Source: Desulfonatronospira thiodismutans ASO3-1 (GTDB lineage Bacteria > Desulfobacterota > Desulfovibrionia > Desulfovibrionales > Desulfonatronovibrionaceae). Taken from it: DNA of 64,000 nt. Position 1 is the stretch's first letter. Each line of letters starts with the position of its first letter. The notes below the pieces were generated by a model. The model saw nothing but the letters and a program-made list of their open reading frames with translations. It searched no databases and was not told the DNA's origin. The stretch covers positions 62,001 through 126,000 of the forward strand of contig NZ_ACJN02000002.1 in assembly GCF_000174435.1 (NCBI RefSeq). Direction: 5' to 3'. The translations under genes and the position numbers were made by a program. Below, one piece after another: positions 1 to 7,900 of this stretch.

Positions 1-155
1 ATATGCCATTCATGAAATGGAGGTCGACCTCTTTGTTGAAGTCGTCCTGGTCGGAGAGGTTGCCGTTCTGGTAGTCCACTGACGCTCGGAAATCATTCAG
101 GGAGTCGGCAGTAAGCTCCCAATCCTGGTTGGACATCACGTATTCGCTGTTCTAT
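1..155 (-). pseudogene. C-terminal fragment of a Pmp/SwmB-like surface protein
   Basis: Read on the minus strand, this stretch encodes a peptide containing WELTADSLNDF, VDYQNGNLSD and DDFNKEVDL. It matches the C-terminal part of the protein ending at 10927 (WELTAESLDDF, VDYEDGNISD, EDFNKKVDL) almost position for position. An in-frame TAG lies just upstream of the matching part and no start codon is available, so it is an orphan 3' piece whose end runs off the window. It sits downstream of the CAP/BspA gene in the same orientation. It is most simply a remnant of a duplicated family member. Confidence 0.75.
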
Positions 156-202
156 GCTACCCTGGTCTCCTAAGTCAGCTGTTCCGGTCTTTGCTGCTCA
201 AA

Positions 203-258
203 TCACACCAGGTGACCCCGGCTCCAGTATAATTATCACCGGGGTCAGGCCTGTGGTG
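203..258 (-). terminator. possible terminator hairpin after the CAP/BspA gene
   Basis: A 9-bp perfect stem (TGACCCCGG with CCGGGGTCA), extended by imperfect pairing, lies 20-75 bases downstream of the stop codon at 279. There is no clear T-run, so intrinsic termination is uncertain; it could simply be a palindromic repeat. Confidence 0.35.
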
Positions 259-278
259 TATTGGAATATTGTGTTTGT

Positions 279-3200
279 TTAGATAAACTCACCGTCTCCA
301 AGGATGTCTTTTTCCTTTTCTAATCCCATGAACTCTATTGCCTGGGAATTACCCTCGTCATCCTCGTCACCCCAGGGATGAAGGTGCTCATTTTCCGCCA
401 AAGGAGAACCGCCTGCAAATCCAAATGGTTCCTCGGGGATATGGGGAACATGCCATCCGGATATATCTTGGTAAAAGGAAGAGGCGCCGGCGAACATCAT
501 GTTCATATCCTGCACGTTTGAGACGTCCCAGTCACCAATATTCTGATTAAAGGACTTGGCTCCATCGAACATGGATCTCATATCATCCACGTTTGAGACG
601 TCCCAGCCCCCTATACCCTGGTTAAAGGACTCAGGGTTAAAGGACTCAGCACTCCGGAACATATAACTCATATCCTGTACGCTGGATGTTTCCCACTCAC
701 CAATATCCTGATCAAAGGTCTCGGCTCCCCAGAACATGGCTCTCATATCCTGCACTTTGAAAACATCCCAGCGTACTATATCCTGATCAAAGGATTCAGC
801 ATCCTGGAACATATAACTCATATCCTGTACGCTGGATGTTTCCCAGTCGCCTAAATCCTGGTTGAAGGACCCGGCGTTTTCGAACAACTTTTTCATGTTT
901 GTCACATTGGACACCTCCCAGTCGCCTATGTCCTGATTAAAGGCTTCGGCACCCAGGAACATGGCCTTCATATCATCTACGTTGGAGACGTCCCAGTCAC
1001 CTATGTTCTGATTAAAATTACGGGCACCCACGAACATAGAACTCATATCCTGCACGTTTGGTGCAACCCAGTCGCCTATATCTTGATTGAAGGACCCGGC
1101 TTCCGAGAACATAGAACTCATACTCTGCACGTTTGAGACGTCCCAGTCGCCTATGTCCTGATTAAAGGATTCGGCCAGGAAAAACATTGACCTCATATCA
1201 TCTACGTTTGAGACGTCCCAGTAACCAATATCCCCGTTAAAGTCCGTACCAGCGAAAATCCCGGACATATCAGCAACCTGAGAGGTATCAATATTATATT
1301 CGGAATCCTCAAAGGTATACTCAATATCTTCATGTACTATGGCAAAAGACCCATCCCCGTCTATTAGGCCGGAGGCAGCCCCTCGGAGCTGTTCTTCCGT
1401 GACTGTCAGGAATTGAGAGGCGTCTTCTTCTAAAATCGCAAACTCTTTAGTTTGTGTTGCCTGGGAAGCATTATCCGCATCAGTCGTAACCTCAATGATA
1501 TATTCCCCGACCTCATAAATCACCAGATCTTCGAAACTGACAGTGGTCTCAGTTTCCTGCAGCGGGTCTACGTATTTGGTCTCGTCTATATCCGTATCAT
1601 TTATCTCCAGGTTAACAGTCAGGTTCTCAGTCTCTACACCTGCCAGTTCTTCTATGCTTACATCTACTGTGAATTCCTGGCCTGCCTCTGGCTCTTCAGG
1701 GGTTATGACTATGGACTGGATGGAGAGGTCAGAAGAGTCAGTCTGATTTTGTAAATCATCTGGCTCTAGTACCAGATCCACCAGGACATTTTCATCGGGC
1801 ATGGTAAAATCCATTTCCACTTTTTCTTCAAATTCATCATGATTAAAGGTAAGCAGATAATCTCCAGGTTCAAGCTGCATGGCATAACCACCGGAATCCC
1901 AGGTAGCAGTGACCTGTTCTCCAGCCTGAACCTGGACATCTCCCAGACCTTCTCCGGGCTTGTATGCCCCTGAACCATCAAGATCCTGAAACACAGTACC
2001 GGTTAGAAAAGGCGTATCACTGGTATGAGCAAATTTGACAGTTGTCATGTATCCAGTATCACCAGTATAGTCTCCAAGCAGAGAGCCCACGCCGACTTCC
2101 ATAAATGACTCTCTCATGGTGTTTTCACGATGCCCAGATGAATGAAACAGGTTTTCATGCTTTTGAGCGATGAGTTCATCCATACCCTCTGTGTAGCCCG
2201 TTAAAGCCAGATTTTCACCCCAGCCCCAGGGCGGATCGGTATTGTAGTCCGTATCCTTTATGCGATCCTCCACGGAGCTGCCTCCTTCACCGGTGTGATC
2301 AAAAGTATCGTTATCCAGCATCCACTGTGAATGTTCTCTGGCTGCCTGCGTCAAATCCGGGTTGAAGGCCAGGGGCTGCTTCATGTCTGGAGATATTTCA
2401 TCTTCAGGAGAAATGTCCTGATTGAGGTCTATGCCAAATAAATCGGCCTCGGCTTCCGGGTCCAGTCTGGCACGGTTTATAAGAGTTATCATGTACTGTT
2501 CGTAGTCTGTCGGAAAATGATTTTCGACTTCTTGCATTGAGACCGACAGGGGTTGCGTTTCTGCAGTGTTCTCTGTCGGAGAATGCTCCACCTCTATGGT
2601 CTGACCATCATCCTCCAGGGAAAGCCCGGTACCGTCTCCCGGCTCTGCTGTCAGGCCGTAGTCTGCAAAATCTGAGAAGGCTACGGTTCGGTCATCTGCC
2701 TCCTGGTAACTCTTGGTTACCACCAAATCGCTTAAATCCAGTTCCTGGCCCTCTGTGTACTCCAAATCTGGCTGCGTGGTTATTTCTATGCCGTCAACAA
2801 AGTCTTCAAGAGAAAGCGTGATCCGCGATGAAACCGCATCCGCATTACCCGCATCAGCTGTCACGTCTATAGTATATTCTCCAGTATCCTCTATCACCAG
2901 ATTATCAAAGGTAACTGTGTCCTCAGACCCTTGGAGAGAGTCTACCTCGATGGTCTCTTCTATCCCGGTGCCTGCTATTGCCAGGCTAACAGTCAGGTCT
3001 TCAGTCTCAATACCTGCCAGCTCTTCCAGGTTTACATCTACTGAGAATTCCTCGCCAGCCTCTGGCTCTTCCGGGGTAACGTTCATAAAATTAATTTCTA
3101 ACTCAGCCAGCTCTTCATGCACTGTCCACTCCTGGCTGAGTACTTCCTGCAATTCGCCATCAAAAAATGGTGTGACGTTTAACTTTTTACCAGTATCCTC

Positions 3201-3983
3201 TGCAAAAAAATACTCATCCCCCAGCCTGTCTCCACGGACCCAGCCGTTGCCCAGAGCGGTGTCAATGGGTTCTCCGTCCACCTTGACCTGGAACCAGATA
3301 GTATCCGCAGTGAATCCGGTTGGCAGGTTGTAGCTGAACATTTCGCTCAAAGGGGTATCTTCTTCCACATAAGCTTTGTCTATGCTCAACTCATAATGCT
3401 CGGCCCTATCCACCATTTGAGTCCGGGCTTTATCAGTATGCAGCTCACCTGCATAGAACGGAGTAACCTCCAACTCTTTACCGCCATGTTCCGCCGTAAA
3501 ATACTCATCCCCCAGCCTGTCTCCACGGACCCAGCCGTGGCCCAGAGCGGTGTCAACGGGCTCTTCGTCCACCTTGACCTGAAACCAGACCTCATTGCTG
3601 CTGACAGGGGTATCAAAGCTGAACATATCACTGAGCATAGTGTCTTCAGAAACCACATCCTTTTCAATTGCCAGCTCAAAAGGAATTTCCTCCGGAAAAT
3701 TCATTTGCGTTGAGTGCTCCCAGGCGTTCACCTCATCAGTATAGGTCTGCACATACAGGGTGTTATGCCCTGCCTGGTCCACCCCAACGGTTAGATCTTC
3801 AAGACCGTCTTTTGATACCCAGCCACCGCCTACCATAGCTCCCCGGACTACCTCACCTTCATTATCCAGTTTACCGGTCCACAATCTGTACCAGGAAGTC
3901 TGTTCCTCATCCGTGTTGGCGAATAGATCTGTAAATGGTGTACCAAGGGTTATTTCTAAGTCTTGGTTAAACTGAATAGACAT
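279..3983 (-). CDS. large secreted modular protein with CAP domain and BspA-like (DUF285) repeats
   Basis: The protein has 1234 residues. Residues about 1-95 form the shared WYRLWTG...GGGWV...AGHNTLYVQ module, followed by two divergent copies (WFQVKVD...GWVRGDRLGDEY) to about 290. Then come a CARDB-like beta domain, an Ig-like domain (residues about 395-480) and a CAP/SCP domain at about 490-655 with HSQWM, WGWGENL and SGHRENTM. An SdrB-like segment (GTVFQDLDGSG) and a second CARDB-like domain follow. Residues about 900-1185 are tandem DUF285/BspA repeats (DVSNVxDMxxMF, FNQDIGDW). There is no N-terminal signal peptide; the C terminus is GDGEFI, an acidic residue followed by hydrophobic ones as in PrtD-type type I substrates. 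A GAAGGAG Shine-Dalgarno precedes the ATG. It is probably a surface adhesin or matrix protein; the role is inferred from domains only. Confidence 0.85.
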   Translation of the reverse strand: MSIQFNQDLEITLGTPFTDLFANTDEEQTSWYRLWTGKLDNEGEVVRGAMVGGGWVSKDGLEDLTVGVDQAGHNTLYVQTYTDEVNAWEHSTQMNFPEEIPFELAIEKDVVSEDTMLSDMFSFDTPVSSNEVWFQVKVDEEPVDTALGHGWVRGDRLGDEYFTAEHGGKELEVTPFYAGELHTDKARTQMVDRAEHYELSIDKAYVEEDTPLSEMFSYNLPTGFTADTIWFQVKVDGEPIDTALGNGWVRGDRLGDEYFFAEDTGKKLNVTPFFDGELQEVLSQEWTVHEELAELEINFMNVTPEEPEAGEEFSVDVNLEELAGIETEDLTVSLAIAGTGIEETIEVDSLQGSEDTVTFDNLVIEDTGEYTIDVTADAGNADAVSSRITLSLEDFVDGIEITTQPDLEYTEGQELDLSDLVVTKSYQEADDRTVAFSDFADYGLTAEPGDGTGLSLEDDGQTIEVEHSPTENTAETQPLSVSMQEVENHFPTDYEQYMITLINRARLDPEAEADLFGIDLNQDISPEDEISPDMKQPLAFNPDLTQAAREHSQWMLDNDTFDHTGEGGSSVEDRIKDTDYNTDPPWGWGENLALTGYTEGMDELIAQKHENLFHSSGHRENTMRESFMEVGVGSLLGDYTGDTGYMTTVKFAHTSDTPFLTGTVFQDLDGSGAYKPGEGLGDVQVQAGEQVTATWDSGGYAMQLEPGDYLLTFNHDEFEEKVEMDFTMPDENVLVDLVLEPDDLQNQTDSSDLSIQSIVITPEEPEAGQEFTVDVSIEELAGVETENLTVNLEINDTDIDETKYVDPLQETETTVSFEDLVIYEVGEYIIEVTTDADNASQATQTKEFAILEEDASQFLTVTEEQLRGAASGLIDGDGSFAIVHEDIEYTFEDSEYNIDTSQVADMSGIFAGTDFNGDIGYWDVSNVDDMRSMFFLAESFNQDIGDWDVSNVQSMSSMFSEAGSFNQDIGDWVAPNVQDMSSMFVGARNFNQNIGDWDVSNVDDMKAMFLGAEAFNQDIGDWEVSNVTNMKKLFENAGSFNQDLGDWETSSVQDMSYMFQDAESFDQDIVRWDVFKVQDMRAMFWGAETFDQDIGEWETSSVQDMSYMFRSAESFNPESFNQGIGGWDVSNVDDMRSMFDGAKSFNQNIGDWDVSNVQDMNMMFAGASSFYQDISGWHVPHIPEEPFGFAGGSPLAENEHLHPWGDEDDEGNSQAIEFMGLEKEKDILGDGEFI

Positions 3984-4017
3984 AAGTTACTCCTTCAAAA
4001 ATTTGTGGCTTCAAAAA

Positions 4018-4060
4018 CAAAAAAGCCCGTCTCCGCCATCAAAGGCAGAAACGGGCTTAC
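4018..4060 (-). terminator. intrinsic terminator
   Basis: On the minus strand AAGCCCGTTTCTGCC pairs with GGCGGAGACGGGCTT around a six-base loop and is followed by a T-run. The stem begins in the stop codon of the small ORF ending at 4057, so it probably ends that transcript. The next gene starts only 35 bases further on. Confidence 0.8.
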
Positions 4061-4224
4061 AAGTCTGCAGGTGTCAAACAGTGATTAGACAGGTCCAGGG
4101 CCTGGTGCAGGGACCAGCCCTGCTCTATGTGGCGGATTAGAAACATGAAAGTCACATAGTTCCCCCTTGCTTTAAGCTTTGCATACTTTAGCTGCCCATA
4201 AAGTGCAATACTTTTTTTCAGCAT
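4057..4224 (-). CDS. small ORF of unknown function, possibly an insertion-element remnant
   Basis: This 55-residue ORF contains LYGQLKYAKLKARG and IRHIEQGWSLHQALDL. Its ATG overlaps the TGA of the upstream helix-turn-helix ORF, and its TAA lies in the stem of the terminator. Arrangement and terminator suggest the pair was once a real transcription unit. I do not recognise the family. It may be the tail of a transposase or recombinase whose front has been lost. Confidence 0.35.
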   Translation of the reverse strand: MLKKSIALYGQLKYAKLKARGNYVTFMFLIRHIEQGWSLHQALDLSNHCLTPADL

Positions 4225-4346
4225 TTTTTAAAGGGGTGGCTATGCAACCTCTTCTCCCCTGCCTGGCTCAAATGACGATAAATCGCCTGTCTGGAAATAT
4301 TTAATCGCCGTGTCACCTCTGTCTGGTGCAGCCCACCATCAAGCAT
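4218..4346 (-). pseudogene. helix-turn-helix remnant (resolvase-like)
   Basis: The frame encodes DGGLHQTEVTRRLNISRQAIYRHL, the typical C-terminal helix-turn-helix of serine resolvases and related recombinases. The frame stays open upstream only to about 4365 (KIFEM) and is then closed by TAG codons, so no catalytic domain is present. The ATG at 4346 would give 42 residues. It is probably the stub of a recombinase or transposase gene. Confidence 0.5.
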
Positions 4347-4680
4347 CTCAAAAATCTTGTCTTCCTTCTATGTGCTCTACGGAGGCGAGTTCCGCCGACT
4401 GCAGAGGGGCCGGTACAGACTCGGCGTGATCCTTGCGGGTAAGGGGTTGAAAACCGGGCATAGGACGATAATATCCTTGTGTTGGCCATATTTACCCAGA
4501 ACAGGCAATGCGCATTTTGGGTAAATTAGATGGATTTTACCGGATCCATAAAGGACAAGGCCCAGTCCAGGCAAGGATAAATCATTGTATGATGCGACTG
4601 CAAATACGCAAGAACAACCTATCCCTTATGTTGCGTTTTTCAGAGATCAGAGGTTTTTTCTCTTTGGTGTCCTTTGTGGA

Positions 4681-4785
4681 AAGCCATAACTGATACCATG
4701 AAGCGGAAAAACGTCCTGGAGAGAGAAAATCTGCATAGGACTGACCGAGAAAAAGGTGACGCAGATGCTGGTCAAAATGAATCAT
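4681..4785 (-). pseudogene. N-terminal fragment of the shared-module surface protein family
   Basis: From an ATG at 4785 the minus strand encodes a peptide beginning MIHFDQHL, then FLGQSYADFL and ASWYQLWL. This matches the N terminus of the protein starting at 15734 (MIKFSASQAYLGQSF, ASNWYRLLL) and the WYQLWTG modules elsewhere. Homology stops abruptly after WYQLWL, where a repeat-like sequence (CACAAAGGACACCAAAGAG) begins. It is a gene start with no body, 130 bases downstream of the ELWxxDGT gene. Confidence 0.75.
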
Positions 4786-4916
4786 TTGTGATCCAGGATG
4801 CTTATGCAAAAAGTCTCTTTTGCAGACGCAGTTGACGGTTGATGGTTGACGGCTTTGCGGTCTTAGCACCTTTGCGTGAAAAAAATTGGGGGTGGGCATG
4901 GCCCGCATCAGGGAAA

Positions 4917-7900
4917 CTAACTAAACAAATCGCCGGAATCCTGCTCATCCTGCACTCCCTGCAGGGCAAGGCTGCCGGAATCACCTGAATTAACATAATC
5001 TGCAACTGCAACAGGTAAATCGGCCACATTTCCTTTGGAACCATCGTCCAGATGGACGATCTGCTTTTGCTGTGCTGCCAGTTCATAGCCCCAGGGCTCT
5101 GGAAATCCGAAATATTCCTGATTCTGCCACTCATTGGACTGCCAGTCACGCATTCCCAGCTCGGGACTGTAAGCCTGGACATAAATGGTGTTGTGCCCGG
5201 CCTGGTCTCCGGTGACCTGAAGCCCGTTTAGATCTTCAGCCCGGACCCAGCCGCCGCCGGACTGGGTATCCACTAAGGAACCCTGGACCACACCGTCCTG
5301 GTCCAGCTCGCCGGTCCATAACTGATACCAGGTCGTAGTGTCGTCCTGGTCTGTGAACAGCTGGGAAAAGGAAGTGCCTACAGAGATGTCTGAGTCAACG
5401 TTGAACTCGATTCCCGGGGGACCAGGAAAATCAAAATAATCCCCATCCCTCCAGGCATTGCTGTGCCAGTCCCCTGGCGGGGCTCCCTGTTTCCATCCCT
5501 GGACATACAAAGTGTTGTGCTCTAAGTTTTCATAACCAACCCTATAATCAGCAAGATGCTCAGCAGATATCCAGCCTGTAGAGTTGCCGTCTAAAACAAT
5601 ACCATCCTCAATTCGCCCGGTCCAGACCTGGTAATGGGTATACATGGCCTGCACATCCGTAAACAGCTCCGAGAAAGGGGAGCCCACGGCAATATCCACT
5701 TGTGTATGAAACTCAAAATCCTGCAGCAAGGGGTCGTCATCATCATCTTGTTCTTCTTCCGATGCCGGAAAAAGCCCGTACAGTATTTGATTGCGGGACG
5801 GGTCGGCGTCGTAAGCTGCAGCCTGAACCTGGGCCTGCAGCGGAGCCGCAGGATCCTCAAAATCGGCCGGTATTAGAAACTCGAAATCAGCGCTGTCCCC
5901 AGCTGCTATATTTTCAAAATTTACTTCAGTCACCTTGTCAGTAAATGACTGAAACTCAGAATCTGGCTGATTGCCCACAAGGGACTCGGGAACATCTATG
6001 GACAGAATACCGGACCCTGAATCCCGCTCACCCTCGTTGCTCACTGTAAAGGTCAAAAGAAATGTTTCCTCTATGGGCCCCTTTTCCTGTTCCACAGAGA
6101 GCACGAGATCTGCGCTGCCAACAACTTCCACAGGCTCATCAGAAAAGGCATGGTCCGGAGCCAGACCTTCGGCTGTGGTCACGGCGTTCACATAGTAAGT
6201 CCCAGGAGCCATTTCCCGGTAATCCCATACATATTCCTGCTGCCCCTGAACGACTTCAATGGCATCAGTGGTAATGCGCCGGCCCAGTTCGTCCACAGTT
6301 TCAGGGCTCAGGCTTGCATACAGCTGCACAACCCCGCTGTCTGCATCCTGAAGCTCGGTGTCGAACACTATATGCACCTGATCGCTCCCGGCATCAACCT
6401 CCACGCTCAAAATCTCTGTACTCGGACCTTGAAACATCTCGCTGGCGTCGTAGGTCACCTCGCCCAGGCCGCTCTCATCGCTCAGGCGAAGATCCCAGGT
6501 GCCACGGGCGGGATTCTGCAGGGCCACGGCCCGCCCGTAATCGTCGGAGAGCTCCTGAACCAGGACAATATCCTCGTGATCCGACCACTCAGCCTCGCCG
6601 AGCACGGTCTCATCAGGGGTAATGAGCTCCAGAGTGCGGTCCGTGGCCGCCTCCTCCCAGCGGGCGGTGAGCACGACCACACTTAGATCCTCGTGCAGCT
6701 CCCAGCTGCCAATCTCCTCAATCTGTCGCTGACCGAGAAGCTCAACATTGCCGGCGAAATCAGCCCGCAACCCGACACCGGTCTTGAGGCCGAAGGGCAG
6801 GTCTATGGTACGCCAGGCCGCAACGCTGCTGTTTTGACCATTACCGTCCCCGACGTACTCCAGCATGGCCGTTCCGGAAGTACCGCGTCCGCCAATGAGC
6901 GGAACCGCTTCCGGCATGTGCAGAGTAGCTACCATGGAGGCGTCCACATGGCTGATATCCCCCCGGGTGTAGAGCTCCAGCTGGGCCTGGGCGCTGACCA
7001 CGCCTTCCAGCAGCTCAATTCCCAGTGAGGTCTGAATGTCTCCGTAAGCCAGGTCGTATTCTATATCACCCGTGGCTTCCAGCAGGGTGAAGTCGTTGAT
7101 ACGCGCAGGATTCACACCAAACCAGCGCACCAGGGGATCGGTGAAACTCTGCACCACACCAGGTACAAAGTAGCCCACCTTGGAATCGATTTTAAAATCC
7201 AGACCAATGTCCCCGGTGGTGAACTCGCCGCCAAGACTTCCGTGCAGGGGCGATGGAGTAACCGTGGTATCCGGACCCAGGGTGGTCTTGATCCTGCCTT
7301 GATAACTCAGAGCACTCTCCTCATCCCGGCCGGACAAGCCATCCACGCCAAGCTCACCGCCCTGAATAAAAAACGGTGTGGAGCCCAGAGGAGCATTCAG
7401 ACCGTCCAGGCCCAGCTTGAGCTTCTCCAGTTCTATGGGATCCCAGAAGGCCCCCAGCTCAATCTCCAGCTCCACTCCGGAAGCCAGAAACGGAGCCTGG
7501 CCCTTAATGTTGCCACCAAAGCTGGACTCTGTAGTATCCAGTTCCAGACCAAGCTCTGAAATCAAAGGACGGGTGGTTTCCACATAGCCAGGGACAGACT
7601 TGGCGGAATAGCTTATGGATCCGGACACGTCCCAGGACCACGGCTCTTCCTCACTGCCAGGGGAAAAACGCAGAAAATTCTCTCCCCGGGTGAACAGCCC
7701 AGCATCATCGTCAACTGCATCTCCGGCCAGATCCAGCTCCATGCTGCGGGCAGTATCCACGCCTATGACCCGGAACTGGTCCTGAACCTTGCCCCCCCAG
7801 CTGAGCTCGGCTTTGCCGCTGAAGTCGAAGGTGTCCTCTACAGCATCGTAGTACACCCCGAAATTAGAGAGTTCCAGGGAAAGAGAGCCCCCGGGAACAC

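Noticed and set aside
2713-3333. 206-residue plus-strand ORF rich in Ser and Pro
   Set aside because: It is the antisense shadow of CARDB-like and shared-module coding sequence.
4377-4908. ORFs in the gap between the two largest genes
   Set aside because: Apart from the family fragment at 4681-4785 the frames lack ribosome sites and run through repeat-like sequence.
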